The notes under the pieces are model-generated. The model had not been told where the DNA came from and ran no database searches. It saw only the letters and a list, made by a program, of their open reading frames with translations. Source: Acidobacteriaceae bacterium KBS 146 (GTDB taxonomy: Bacteria; Acidobacteriota; Terriglobia; Terriglobales; Acidobacteriaceae). Taken from it: a stretch of 64,000 nucleotides of DNA. Of the stretch, positions 25,862 through 35,202 are shown one piece after another. Location: assembly GCA_000688615.1 (NCBI GenBank), contig JHVA01000001.1, positions 1,178,001-1,242,000 of the forward strand. Direction: 5' to 3'. Positions within the stretch are counted from its first letter, which is position 1. The number at the start of each line of letters is the position of its first letter. Position numbers and translations under genes: made by a program.

Positions 25862-27778
25862 CTATCTTTCCAACTGTGGCGCTGTTGCGTCGGCCTCTTC
25901 GGTCGCGATGTTACCTGCGGTTTGCGAGGCACGGTGAGCGCTCTCGAAGGCTCGATCCACCAGATGATCGACCGATAAAGCGCCTCCCTGTCTGTGGCCG
26001 AATGGCCAGCGCAACCGAAGAACCCGGTGGCGCTCTCGTTCCCGCAGATTGGCCTTTCCCCGCGCCTCCAAGAGATCTTCGATATTCAGAATTCCGACGA
26101 GTTCTTCCCCATCGTTGACTACCGGGAACGACCTCAACTTTGACTCCGACATCTTTTCGGCTGCAGACCGGAGCGTCTCCCAAGGCCCTATAACGGCAGG
26201 CTTCTGTACCCCACTGTCAATCAGCGGAATCGACGGGCCTCCCGCCTCGGCAGCTGTAATCATCTGGCCCCGGGTAAGAATCGCTTTCATCCTGTTGTCC
26301 CTTCCGACCAAGGGAAAGATTCGCTGCCAATGCGACCAGGCTTCGCCTCCGCGCTGGTTCATCCTGGCAAGCCAATCCATTGCATCCTGGCGGGTTGCGT
26401 CCTCGGCTAGAGCGAACAGACTGGTATGCATGACTTCACGAACCATCACTGTTTCCAGCGGATCGACACCGTATTCGCGGGAGAGGTGAAGGCCCTTACG
26501 GCTCAAACCTTCCGTCAGCATCGACCGCGGCTGCAACAGCACGCTGATGGCATATGCCGTCACGCATGCCAGCAGGACCGGAAGCATCAGCCCGCCATTG
26601 TGAGTTAGCTCGACAGCAAATACAGCTGCGGTCAGAGGAGTTCCCAATGCGGCCGAAACCACCGCGGTCATCGCCACCGCGGCCCAGGCCCCTTGCGAGA
26701 TTGGGCTCAACCAATGTCCGACGACCACTCCCATTGCACCGCCGATCATCAGCAAGGGCGCAAAGATTCCACCCGCCGTCTCCGAACCGAGCGATACAAC
26801 CCAGATCGTCGACTTCACGAGCAGGACGCCGACCAGTAGCTCCCAAGTCACTTGGTCATTCAGCAACTGCCGGATCACGCCATATCCCACGCCCAATGCC
26901 GGCGGAAAGATCAGGCCACCCACCCCGATAACCACGCCGCCTAGCGCCGGCCACCACATCCAGTGAATGGGCAGGCGCTCGAAACTGGTCTCGAAGAAAT
27001 GAATCGCGCGGCTGAGCCCGGTCGCGAGCAGCGCAGCGAGCACACCGATCAGCAGCGCTCCTATCATCGCCGCATGATGCATGACCACGGTGGTCGGCTG
27101 CATTCCAAAGATCGGTTCGGCTCCAAGCAGCAGATGCCGGATCGCTCCCGCCGTTACGCAGGCAATCGCTACTGGAACCAGGCTCCGCGGCTTCCACTCA
27201 AACAGCAGCAACTCCACCGCCAGCAGTGTCGCCGACATCGGGCAATTGAAGGCCGCGGCCATTCCCGCCGATGCTCCCGATACCATCAGCACCGTGCGCT
27301 CGGCGTCTGTCACAGGAAGCAATTGTCCGAGTAGCGATCCAATGGCGCCCCCTGTCATGATGACCGGGCCTTCGGCTCCGAACGGGCCTCCCGATCCGAT
27401 CGAGATTGCCGTCGCCAGCGGCTTCAGAATCGCGACCCTCGGCTGTACGCGGCCGCCATTGAAGACGATCACCTCCACCGCTTCCGGCATACCGTGTCCG
27501 CGCACCCTCGGCGAGCCATATCGGGCAATCAGCCCTACAATCAGGCCACCGATTACAGGAACCAAAACAGCCCACCAACCCATGTGATGGCCAACCGGAT
27601 CGACTGCCGCAAAGGAAAAGCGTTGGTAGTAAAAGGCGTTTGTGGCCAGATTGATCAACTCAATCAGCACCCACGCCAGCACACTGCTTACTGCACCCAG
27701 CGCTGCAGCCAGCAAGCTCACGTACAGCACACGTGCATCCACCGAATAATCGCGCAGCCGGTCCATGGCTAGGCTCAT
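25862..27778 (-). CDS. ClC-family chloride channel/antiporter with CBS domains
   Basis: A 638-residue membrane protein. The ClC core spans roughly residues 20-450 and shows the ion-path motifs SGGPFGAEGP, in which the Glu is the gating glutamate, and GSETAGGIFAP (the GxFxP motif). Two CBS domains follow (about 460-590; for example VMVREVMHTSLFALAED and SKLRSFPVVNDGEELVGILN), ending in a polar tail. Bacterial ClCs with CBS domains may act as Cl-/H+ antiporters or fluoride-unrelated channels; the exact mode is not readable. The ATG overlaps the stop of the upstream MarR gene (ATGA), so it is translationally coupled to its likely regulator. Confidence 0.9.
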   Translation of the reverse strand: MSLAMDRLRDYSVDARVLYVSLLAAALGAVSSVLAWVLIELINLATNAFYYQRFSFAAVDPVGHHMGWWAVLVPVIGGLIVGLIARYGSPRVRGHGMPEAVEVIVFNGGRVQPRVAILKPLATAISIGSGGPFGAEGPVIMTGGAIGSLLGQLLPVTDAERTVLMVSGASAGMAAAFNCPMSATLLAVELLLFEWKPRSLVPVAIACVTAGAIRHLLLGAEPIFGMQPTTVVMHHAAMIGALLIGVLAALLATGLSRAIHFFETSFERLPIHWMWWPALGGVVIGVGGLIFPPALGVGYGVIRQLLNDQVTWELLVGVLLVKSTIWVVSLGSETAGGIFAPLLMIGGAMGVVVGHWLSPISQGAWAAVAMTAVVSAALGTPLTAAVFAVELTHNGGLMLPVLLACVTAYAISVLLQPRSMLTEGLSRKGLHLSREYGVDPLETVMVREVMHTSLFALAEDATRQDAMDWLARMNQRGGEAWSHWQRIFPLVGRDNRMKAILTRGQMITAAEAGGPSIPLIDSGVQKPAVIGPWETLRSAAEKMSESKLRSFPVVNDGEELVGILNIEDLLEARGKANLRERERHRVLRLRWPFGHRQGGALSVDHLVDRAFESAHRASQTAGNIATEEADATAPQLER

Positions 27779-28233
27779 CGCACTCCGCCCTTTTTTCCTG
27801 TTTGGCGACCGCCAAGGAGATGCTGCAACGCCCGCAACATCTCCGGCCCTTCTTCTTCAATCTGACGGAGGTGAGCTTCTACCAGTGTTTCCAGAAGACG
27901 ACTTCCCTTGTCGGTTGACTCCACCAAAGAACGCCTGTGGTCCGTCTCGTCAGCTATCCGCCGCACCAAACCTGCCCGCTCTGCGCGATCTACCAGTTCC
28001 ACCGCGCTGTTATGACGTAGCACCATTCGGCCAGCGATATAAGAGATCGAACACTGCTGATCCTCGGGGACTGCCATCACCACCTGAAGTAGCTGGTATT
28101 GTTGCGCAGAGATTCCTGCTGTTTCCGTCTCGATCTCACTAAACCCAAGGAACCGGCGCAGACGGAAGCGGAACTCCGCCAATTCTGCCAATCGCTCGTT
28201 CTGCGCCGCGCCCGCCTTTTGTTTTTTCGCCAT
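27775..28233 (-). CDS. MarR-family transcriptional regulator
   Basis: A 152-residue winged-helix protein. The recognition region reads CSISYIAGRMVLRHNSAVELVDRAERAGLVRR, followed by the beta-wing residues ADETDHRRSLVESTDKG, which include the conserved D-x-R-R pattern. Long helices at both ends form the dimer interface. It is the first gene of a two-gene operon with the ClC protein. A strong palindrome lies about 20 bp upstream of its start, so autoregulation is likely. The inducer is unknown. Confidence 0.9.
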   Translation of the reverse strand: MAKKQKAGAAQNERLAELAEFRFRLRRFLGFSEIETETAGISAQQYQLLQVVMAVPEDQQCSISYIAGRMVLRHNSAVELVDRAERAGLVRRIADETDHRRSLVESTDKGSRLLETLVEAHLRQIEEEGPEMLRALQHLLGGRQTGKKGGVR

Positions 28234-28251
28234 ATTTATGTCGCATAACGA

Positions 28252-28272
28252 TTATATCGCATGACGATATAA
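28252..28272 (-). promoter_or_regulatory. Probable MarR operator
   Basis: A perfect 8-bp inverted repeat with 5-bp spacer (TTATATCG, N5, CGATATAA). A second, imperfect copy overlaps just downstream toward the gene: TCGCATAACGAT at 28241-28252 repeats TCGCATGACGAT at 28257-28268. Position and length (about 20 bp) fit a MarR dimer site that overlaps the promoter of the marR-ClC operon. Confidence 0.65.
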
Positions 28273-28426
28273 ATTATTTCCCAATTCCCTTCCCGAGACC
28301 GGGTTGCCGCACCATGGACGCAGTAAAATGAGAGGGAAATCTCAAATCACCAGGGAACCCGCGCCCGGTTGGCTCGTGTCAGCCTCTTTGCGCGATTACC
28401 TTCGAACCAATTCAGGAAGATAGCTT

Positions 28427-29743
28427 ATGATTGCTCGCTACACGCGGCCCACCATGGGTCGCATCTGGTCTGACGAAAACAAATATCGATGCTGGCTGAA
28501 GGTCGAAGCAGCAGCGTCGCAGGCTCTGGCGCGCTTCGGACTCGTTCCCCAGGAGGCTGCCGATGCTATCCGCGCTAAAGGCAACTTCACAGTTGAGCGG
28601 ATCAATGCCATTGAAGCCGAGGTCAAGCACGACGTTATCGCTTTTACCACCACGGTGGCCGAGCACATCAACAATCCTGAACACTCCCGCTGGCTGCACT
28701 ACGGCCTGACCTCTACCGACGTCGTCGATACGGCCCAGGCACTCCAGATCCACGAAGCCTCTGCCATCATTCGCACTGGCATCGTCGAACTCGCTGAGGT
28801 GCTCAAACGCCGCGCTCTCGAATTTAAAAGGACCCCAATCATCGGCCGCACGCATGGCATCCACGCTGAGCCTTCCACCTTCGGGCTGAAGCTTCTTCTC
28901 TGGTACTCCGAGATGCAGCGAAACCTGGTTCGATTTGATGCCGCAGCTGAAGAACTCCGCGTCGGAAAGCTATCAGGAGCTGTCGGAACCTTCGGTCATC
29001 TCAAGCCTGAGCACGAAGAGGCGATCTGCGCCGGCCTTGGCCTCAAACCGGCGGATATCGCCACGCAGGTATTGCAGCGCGATCGTCACGCAGCGTATAT
29101 CTCCACGCTCGCCGTACTTGGTAGCACGCTCGACAAGATCGCTACTGAGATTCGTCACCTGCAACGTACCGAGGTTCGCGAAGCGGAAGAGTTCTTCAGC
29201 GAGAAACAGAAGGGCTCGAGCGCGATGCCGCACAAGCGCAACCCGATCACGAGCGAACAGATCTCCGGCCTTGCCCGCGTGATGCGCGCCAACGCCCAGA
29301 CTGCGCTTGAGAACGTTGCCTTGTGGCACGAACGCGACATCTCGCACTCCTCTGCCGAGCGGGTTATCTTTCCCGACTCCACCATTCTGGCCGACTATTT
29401 ACTGGCAAAGACGACGAATCTCATCGACAGGCTTCTGGTCTATCCGGCACGCATGTTAAAGAACCTCGAGTCAACCGGCGGCCTGATCTTCTCTGGCCAG
29501 CTTCTGCTCGACCTTGCCGAATCCGGAATGAGCCGCGAAGACGCCTACCGCCTCGTGCAGGGGCACGCCATGAACTCATGGAAGAACGATCTCGTATTCC
29601 GCGACGAGATCGCGAAGGTTCCCGAGATTACGGCGCGCCTCACGCCTGAAAAGCTAGCCCATGCTTTCGACTACAACCGTCAGCTCGCCAATGTAGACGC
29701 GATCTTCGACCGCGTTCTCAAGCCGCGTCAAGCTTCGGTGTAA
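28427..29743 (+). CDS. purB: Adenylosuccinate lyase
   Basis: A 438-residue member of the fumarase/aspartase superfamily that acts twice in purine synthesis (SAICAR to AICAR and adenylosuccinate to AMP). The signature GSSAMPHKRNP is complete, TSTDVVDTAQ and GRTHGIHAEPSTFG mark the other two active-site regions, and the length matches the short bacterial PurB group (T. maritima/B. subtilis type). AGGAAG precedes the ATG. The last 16 bp overlap the 3' end of the convergent GH127 gene. The 190-bp spacer upstream, shared with the divergent marR gene, shows no recognisable purine riboswitch or PurR box. Confidence 0.95.
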   Translation: MIARYTRPTMGRIWSDENKYRCWLKVEAAASQALARFGLVPQEAADAIRAKGNFTVERINAIEAEVKHDVIAFTTTVAEHINNPEHSRWLHYGLTSTDVVDTAQALQIHEASAIIRTGIVELAEVLKRRALEFKRTPIIGRTHGIHAEPSTFGLKLLLWYSEMQRNLVRFDAAAEELRVGKLSGAVGTFGHLKPEHEEAICAGLGLKPADIATQVLQRDRHAAYISTLAVLGSTLDKIATEIRHLQRTEVREAEEFFSEKQKGSSAMPHKRNPITSEQISGLARVMRANAQTALENVALWHERDISHSSAERVIFPDSTILADYLLAKTTNLIDRLLVYPARMLKNLESTGGLIFSGQLLLDLAESGMSREDAYRLVQGHAMNSWKNDLVFRDEIAKVPEITARLTPEKLAHAFDYNRQLANVDAIFDRVLKPRQASV

Positions 29744-31758
29744 GGAATCCAAACCTGCATGGGCGACGGCTTACGGTTCGCCCATGCATAGTATGGAATC
29801 AGTTTAAGCATTGTGCCATTCTTCTCGCCTGGCCCCGGACTCGCTGTGCGATACAAATCGGGAGCCCCCGCGACAAAGCTTCCCGGATGCTCCAGCACGG
29901 TTACGCCTCCCAGCGTCTCCGGCTCAAAGCGAACCTTCGTCTCTCCTTTCAGATCGAGACGCAAGTTCGCCATGTTCAGGCCGTGATTCTCTTCTGCCTG
30001 ATCCAATCCTTCCATGCAGAAGACGATCGGGCCGCGCTGCATCGCCGTCTTGCCGACATCCTCCATCACCGCCGCGTTTGCCTTGAGCAGACGAGGCGTC
30101 ATATCCATGGCCAGCTCGATGCGGTCGCCCGTACTCCACTTTCGTCGAATCGCGAGGTACTCGCCTGCCTTTGCACCATCCACCGTCTTTCCATTCACTC
30201 GAACACTGTTGCCTGCAGACCACCCAGGAATCCGTAGATAGACCGTAAACTCCTGCGACTTTGCTGGCGAAACCGTCATCGACACATCGCCCTTCCACGG
30301 ATACTCCGTTTTTTGGCTGATCTTCAGACCCGTCCCATCCTCCAGATGCCAATTCATCTCTGACGTGTCATACAGATGCACATAGATGCCATCTTTGCTT
30401 GTGCTGTAGAAGTAGCCTGGTAACGACGAGAAGGTGCGCTCGATGTTCGGAGGGCAGCACGTTGTGTCGTACCAGGGATTTCGAATCACGTCTCCCGTTG
30501 CCGGCTCAAACGCCAGCGGATTGCGATAACAGTACAGCTTACCGTCCAGCGACATGCCGGAGTTGATGCCGTTGTACAACGCCCGCTCCATCACGTCGGC
30601 AAATCGTGCCTCGCCCGTTGCGGCCAACATCCGCGCATTCCACATCATATTGCCGATTGCCGCGCAGCTCTCTCCATACGCGCGTGCATTCGGCAGTTCA
30701 TACGCATCGCCAAACGCCTCACCTTCTGCGCGTGCGCCGACGCCTCCGGTCACATACAGCTGATGCGACGCCAAGTCTTGCCACAGCGCTTCGAGCGTCT
30801 TCCAGTACGCTGGATCGCCCGTCTCCAGGTAGTAGTCCGTAGCGCCGCAACATGCATACATGCAACGGACGGCATGTCCTTCCAGCTTCGTACGCTCAGG
30901 AAACGGAATGCCGCAGTACATGTAAACAATCGCATTCGGCTTGATTGTCCAGCGCTTGTCTCCGTGAAGGATATATCCCGCAAGATCGACATACTTCCTG
31001 TTGCCGGTGGTGCGATACAGCTCTATTAGCGACATCTCAATCTCGGGATGCCCCGAAACGATCGGCTTCTGGTTCGCGCCCGGCCCATAGTTCGGAAGCA
31101 AAAAATCATCCACGAACCGAATTCCAGCGTTCAGCATCGTTGGATCGCCTGTAGCGCGATAGTAGGCAATCGCCCCCTGTAGATAGTGACCCATGCAGTA
31201 GAGCTCGTGGCCCACCTCCTGCGTATGCTGTTGCATTCTCAGCGGTTTTCGATCTTCAACATAGTAGGTATTCAGGTATCCGTTGGGCTCCTGTATGGCA
31301 ACAACCTCTCGGATCTGTTCATCCGCCACCTTCTTAAGCTCGGGTCGGCTTTCCGACTGGAGCGTGTACGCCACGGCTTCGGTCCACTTGTAGATATCCG
31401 AATCGGAGTAGACCGGCCCCTTTTGTGGCTCCTTCGACCTACTCTGCAGCCGTTCAAAGTTCGTCATACGCCCGTGATCAGCTAATTCCTCACGCATGCT
31501 GGGGATACTGCTTTCCACATTGGTCTTTCGCCTACTCGCCCAGTAGCCACTAATTGTTACCGCTCCTACAGGTACTTGTCGCAGCTTCGCATAGGGTGAT
31601 TTGGAAAAATCCATGACCGGCTTCATCTTCCAGTCTGAAAAGGGTTCCGTCTTCGCTTCTGTCAATATCGATTTTGCATGCCCAGGCACAGTCAGAACCG
31701 CGGCCGTAGCCAATGTGGTAGACGCAAGAAAATCTCTTCGAGAAAACCGCTCAGACAT
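29728..31758 (-). CDS. Tat-exported GH127 beta-L-arabinofuranosidase-like enzyme
   Basis: A 676-residue protein with a twin-arginine signal (SRRDFLASTTLATAA). The body is the (alpha/alpha)6 barrel of GH127 (formerly DUF1680). The zinc-thiolate catalytic set can be placed by analogy with HypBA1: E363 and C365 in YGESCAA, C434/C435 in TTCCPPNIER, and a Glu at 347 (GEAFGDAY) exactly 16 residues before E363, as for the acid/base Glu. The C-terminal beta domain includes FTVYLRIPGWSAGNSVRVNG. It probably removes beta-L-arabinofuranose or related residues from plant glycans in the periplasm. Its 3' end overlaps purB by 16 bp on the opposite strand. Confidence 0.92.
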   Translation of the reverse strand: MSERFSRRDFLASTTLATAAVLTVPGHAKSILTEAKTEPFSDWKMKPVMDFSKSPYAKLRQVPVGAVTISGYWASRRKTNVESSIPSMREELADHGRMTNFERLQSRSKEPQKGPVYSDSDIYKWTEAVAYTLQSESRPELKKVADEQIREVVAIQEPNGYLNTYYVEDRKPLRMQQHTQEVGHELYCMGHYLQGAIAYYRATGDPTMLNAGIRFVDDFLLPNYGPGANQKPIVSGHPEIEMSLIELYRTTGNRKYVDLAGYILHGDKRWTIKPNAIVYMYCGIPFPERTKLEGHAVRCMYACCGATDYYLETGDPAYWKTLEALWQDLASHQLYVTGGVGARAEGEAFGDAYELPNARAYGESCAAIGNMMWNARMLAATGEARFADVMERALYNGINSGMSLDGKLYCYRNPLAFEPATGDVIRNPWYDTTCCPPNIERTFSSLPGYFYSTSKDGIYVHLYDTSEMNWHLEDGTGLKISQKTEYPWKGDVSMTVSPAKSQEFTVYLRIPGWSAGNSVRVNGKTVDGAKAGEYLAIRRKWSTGDRIELAMDMTPRLLKANAAVMEDVGKTAMQRGPIVFCMEGLDQAEENHGLNMANLRLDLKGETKVRFEPETLGGVTVLEHPGSFVAGAPDLYRTASPGPGEKNGTMLKLIPYYAWANRKPSPMQVWIPYTEA

Positions 31759-31827
31759 CTATCCCCCTCCTGAATCTCATTTTTCTGTGTACCTTACTGG
31801 AAGGTCACTTACGCGACCGACAATACC

Positions 31828-33285
31828 TTAAGTCTCCCGGCTTGTTATCTGGCTTGCGGAGGGCATTGTAAATGTAAACACCGACCCCTGGCCTGATTGG
31901 CTCGTCACATCCATATGGCCTCCATGAGCCTCGACGATAGAGCGGCTGATCGGAAGTCCCATCCCTGTTCCCATCGTCCCGTCGCGATGCGGACTAGCAC
32001 GATAGAAACGCTCAAAGATCAGAGTTTGTTCCGAAGGATCAATTCCCATCCCACGGTCTGCAATGCTGATGGCGACGAAGTCTCCCCGAACCTCCGCGGT
32101 TATCGTTATCGGCGTCTGTGGTGTTGAATATTTCGCCGCATTTTCCAAGAGATTGCAAAGGACTTTTTCCAGAAAGCCGGCATCGCCTCTTATAGCAAGA
32201 GCTTCGGGAACGATAATTTGTAGCGGGTGCTGCTCCTCCACCCAGGAACAACTCTTGCGTGCATGATCTATCAGCTTTAATACATTGATGGAGGTAAAGT
32301 TCATCTTGATCTGTTGAGCATCAAGCTGTGCCATCTCAACAGCTTCGGAGACGAGTCGGTTTAGGCGATCGCTCTCTTCATCGATGATTGTGAGCAACTC
32401 ATGGGCATTTTCTCCTTCAATGCCGGATGCGAGCAGCGAAGTGGCCGCACCTTTGATGGAAGTCAGCGGTGTACGAAGGGCATGCGTGATGGAATCGATC
32501 ATGAGGGTACGGAGTCTTTCGCTTTCTTTAGCGGCTTCTCCCCGCGCCACGTTTTCCAATGCCTGTGCTCGATCGAGCGAAATGGAAATCAGTCCTCCGA
32601 TTGCCTCAGAGGACTTGGCCGATATAGACACTCCCCGTAATACCAGGACCCCCCGTGGCCGGACACCGGAACGGAGCGGCACTTGAATTTCATCACCTTC
32701 CACGGCTGTACCGGAGAGCGTTGATGCGAGTTGACGGAGGTGCGGAATTTCTACATCAGAAACCGACTCATTTCCCGCCCGATAGATCCTGTCGCCATCG
32801 AGCAGGTAAAGCATCCCTAATCTGGCTCCGGTTATGCTGGTCACAGCTGAGGGAATTGAACTCACCAGCATGGCGACGCTTTCTGTCTGAAGGAATTCGC
32901 GGCTGAGGCGAAAGAGGACCTCCAATTCCTGTTGCCGGCACCGTGCCTCCTCAGCCTGATTGCGAGCGCGTTGCGACAGGCGACTCGCAATGATTGCGGT
33001 TATCAGGAAGGCAAAGATAGCCAACCAGTTCTGGGGGTCAGCAATTGTAAGCGTTCCGATGGGGGGAAGAAAAAAGAAGTTGTAACATGCGGTCGCTGCA
33101 ATAGAGACTACTACTGCGTAGCGCAGCCCCCATTCCGCAGCAAGCACTAGAATAAATAGCAGCAGTGTCAGCGCTACCGTGGTTGGATTGACGTGAAGCC
33201 ATTGCTTGTACACCAAGACAATTCCGGCCAGGCCGCTGAATGCCAGTAGCCAACGAGTGGTCACAATGATGCGGCGTGAGTTCAT
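31828..33285 (-). CDS. kdpD: KdpD C-terminal half: DUF4118-GAF-histidine kinase
   Basis: With the start at 33285 the product is 485 residues. It begins with a four-helix membrane module (DUF4118; WLLAFSGLAGIVLVY..., FFFLPPIGTLTIADPQNW), then a coiled segment, a GAF-like region, and a HisKA/HATPase pair. The phosphoacceptor is H268 in SITHALRTPLTS; N, G1 and G2 boxes are NLLENAAKYS, ADRGMGID and GTGMGLPIS. This is exactly the second half of canonical KdpD. The missing sensor half is encoded divergently next door. It should phosphorylate KdpE in response to potassium limitation. A frame open to 33345 would overlap the divergent gene. Confidence 0.9.
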   Translation of the reverse strand: MNSRRIIVTTRWLLAFSGLAGIVLVYKQWLHVNPTTVALTLLLFILVLAAEWGLRYAVVVSIAATACYNFFFLPPIGTLTIADPQNWLAIFAFLITAIIASRLSQRARNQAEEARCRQQELEVLFRLSREFLQTESVAMLVSSIPSAVTSITGARLGMLYLLDGDRIYRAGNESVSDVEIPHLRQLASTLSGTAVEGDEIQVPLRSGVRPRGVLVLRGVSISAKSSEAIGGLISISLDRAQALENVARGEAAKESERLRTLMIDSITHALRTPLTSIKGAATSLLASGIEGENAHELLTIIDEESDRLNRLVSEAVEMAQLDAQQIKMNFTSINVLKLIDHARKSCSWVEEQHPLQIIVPEALAIRGDAGFLEKVLCNLLENAAKYSTPQTPITITAEVRGDFVAISIADRGMGIDPSEQTLIFERFYRASPHRDGTMGTGMGLPISRSIVEAHGGHMDVTSQSGQGSVFTFTMPSASQITSRET

Positions 33286-33302
33286 CGGGAGTATTGTACG
33301 GC

Positions 33303-34433
33303 GTGAACGAAGAACGTAAGTCTCCGGAAGATTGGCTACTGGCAAGCGAGACCGAGAAACAACGTGGTCGCTTTAAGGTCTTTCTTGGGTATGCACCGGG
33401 GGTAGGAAAGACCTTCAGCATGTTAAGCGAAGGAATTCGAAGGCGCAGTCGCGGCGAAGATGTTGTCATAGGGATCGTCGAAACCCATGGAAGAAAGGGC
33501 ATCGGAGAACTAGCTGCAAAGCTGGAACATGTTCCACGTCGCGAGATTGATTACAAAGGGACTGTTTTTACAGAGATGGATGTAGATGGCATTCTCGCTC
33601 GAATGCCCCAGGTCGCGCTTATCGATGAACTGGCGCATACCAACATCGAGGGCAGCCGTTTTAGCAAGCGATATGAGGATGTCCTTTTGTTACTGGACCA
33701 TAAAATCGATGTGCTCAGTACCATCAACATTCAACACGTTGAAAGTTTAGCGCCGCGGGTTCAGGCTCTCACTGGAATCAGCATTCGAGAACTGGTTCCC
33801 GACTGGGTGCTGGATCGTGCAGATGAGATTGTCATCAGCGATCTGACCCCCGAAGCCCTGGTGACACGCATGCGACGCGGGGACATCTATCCGGTCGAGC
33901 GTGCAGAACGGTCGCTTTCCAATTTCTTCCGCCGGGGCAATCTGATCGCTTTGCGCGAGATGGCCTTGCAGCGTGTGACGCGGGCAGTCGATCGAACCCT
34001 TGATGAGTACGTGAAGCGTAAGAGACTCGGCCCGCATTGGACGGTTGCAGAAAAGGTGGCTGTCTGCATCAGCTCCAACACGCAAGCACGAGACCTGATT
34101 GCACGCGGTGCGCGTCTGGCGGAAGCACTTAGCGCTGAGTTGTACGTTCTACATGTTGCGAGTGATCGGGACAAAAGTCTTGAACGGAAGCGCATGCTGG
34201 AATCCAGCCTGCAGTTCGCGAGAAACCTTGGGGCTAATATCGTTGAACTTTCCGGAAAAGATACAGCTCGCACTACGGCATCTTATATTCGAGAACATCG
34301 AATCACTCAGGCCATTATCGGAAGATCCGCCTTACAGGGCCTACGCAAATATCTGTACTACCTGGCGATTCAGAAGTTCATGTCGGAAGCGCCTCATGTC
34401 GACCTGCACATCGTTACCAAGGAGACCCATTGA
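33303..34433 (+). CDS. kdpD: KdpD N-terminal half: KdpD sensor domain plus USP domain
   Basis: A 376-residue cytoplasmic protein starting at GTG 33303 (GGGAG about 11 bp upstream); an upstream GTG at 33276 in the same frame is possible but poorly supported. It contains the KdpD sensor P-loop GYAPGVGKT (29-37), the Walker B-like LIDELAHTN, STINIQHVESL, and from about residue 250 a universal stress protein domain (KVAVCISSNTQARDLIARG...) ending QAIIGRSALQGLRKYL. It stops where canonical KdpD would enter the membrane. Stand-alone KdpD N-domains are known in cyanobacteria. Its stop overlaps kdpE by 4 bp, so it is translated with the regulator, while the kinase half is on the opposite strand. Confidence 0.9.
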   Translation: MNEERKSPEDWLLASETEKQRGRFKVFLGYAPGVGKTFSMLSEGIRRRSRGEDVVIGIVETHGRKGIGELAAKLEHVPRREIDYKGTVFTEMDVDGILARMPQVALIDELAHTNIEGSRFSKRYEDVLLLLDHKIDVLSTINIQHVESLAPRVQALTGISIRELVPDWVLDRADEIVISDLTPEALVTRMRRGDIYPVERAERSLSNFFRRGNLIALREMALQRVTRAVDRTLDEYVKRKRLGPHWTVAEKVAVCISSNTQARDLIARGARLAEALSAELYVLHVASDRDKSLERKRMLESSLQFARNLGANIVELSGKDTARTTASYIREHRITQAIIGRSALQGLRKYLYYLAIQKFMSEAPHVDLHIVTKETH

Positions 34434-35119
34434 AGCGCATCCTGGTCGTCGACGACGAGCGACAGATTACGCGTATGCTGCGCGCTTCGCTTCAAAGCAA
34501 TGGCTATGAAGTGCTCGTTGCCAACAATGGCGCAGAGGCCTACACCCTCTTTGAGAACGACCGGCCAGATCTTATCATTACAGATCTTGCTATGCCGGAG
34601 ATGACCGGTCTCGAACTGACTCGCGCCGTTCGCCGCCTCACACTCACTCCAATTATCGTCTTGAGCGTTCGCGATACGGAAGCGATGAAGGTTACAGCGC
34701 TCGATGAGGGAGCTGACGACTATCTAACTAAGCCGTTCAGTATGCCCGAGCTACTCGCGCGTGTACGCGCTCAGCTGCGACGAGCATCAGACCCTGACAC
34801 AACCGCACTTCGCCTTGAGATCGGAGACTTTGTCGTCGACGTTGACACACACAGCGTTACCGTTCGAGGAAAAGCCGTTCATCTTACTCCCAAAGAATTT
34901 GATCTGCTGCTTCTCTTCGCACGTTCTCCCGAACGCGTGCTCACCCACAGAGTTCTCCTCCATGCAATCTGGGGACCCGCCGGCGTCGAACAGCCGGAGT
35001 ATTTGCGGGTGCTGATCGCCGGATTGCGCAAGAAGATAGAGGGTGGCGGCCCACAAAAGTACATTCATAGCGAACCATGGGTTGGATACCGCTTCCAACC
35101 GAAGCCTGAACTATCCTGA
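34430..35119 (+). CDS. kdpE: KdpE response regulator (OmpR family)
   Basis: A 229-residue regulator with a TTG start that overlaps the upstream stop (TTGA). The receiver domain has D8/D9, the phosphoacceptor D52 in IITDLAMPEMTG, and the DDYLTKPFS lysine. The winged-helix output domain includes VHLTPKEFDLLLLFARSPERVLTHRVLL and YLRVLIAGLRKKIE, characteristic of KdpE, and ends VGYRF. It should activate the porin and kdpFABC genes that follow. No obvious KdpE site could be defined with certainty in the 86-bp gap downstream. Confidence 0.93.
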   Translation: MKRILVVDDERQITRMLRASLQSNGYEVLVANNGAEAYTLFENDRPDLIITDLAMPEMTGLELTRAVRRLTLTPIIVLSVRDTEAMKVTALDEGADDYLTKPFSMPELLARVRAQLRRASDPDTTALRLEIGDFVVDVDTHSVTVRGKAVHLTPKEFDLLLLFARSPERVLTHRVLLHAIWGPAGVEQPEYLRVLIAGLRKKIEGGGPQKYIHSEPWVGYRFQPKPELS

Positions 35120-35174
35120 GTATGCTTCTCTCTTACTAACAACTTCTTAACGTCTTCCTTACGGACTTTCAACG

Positions 35175-35202
35175 GCCTCAAGCGTTTCAATGCTCTTGAG
35201 GC
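35175..35202 (+). promoter_or_regulatory. Hairpin covering the porin ribosome binding site
   Basis: GCCTCAAG (35175-35182) and CTTGAGGC (35195-35202) form a perfect 8-bp stem around a 12-nt loop. The right arm contains GAGG (35198-35201), the only Shine-Dalgarno candidate for the porin ATG at 35206. When folded, the site would be hidden, which suggests translational control; this is inferred from sequence alone. Confidence 0.5.

Noticed and set aside
28320-28426. Purine riboswitch upstream of purB
   Set aside because: The spacer is short and no conserved purine-aptamer core or terminator/antiterminator pair could be found.
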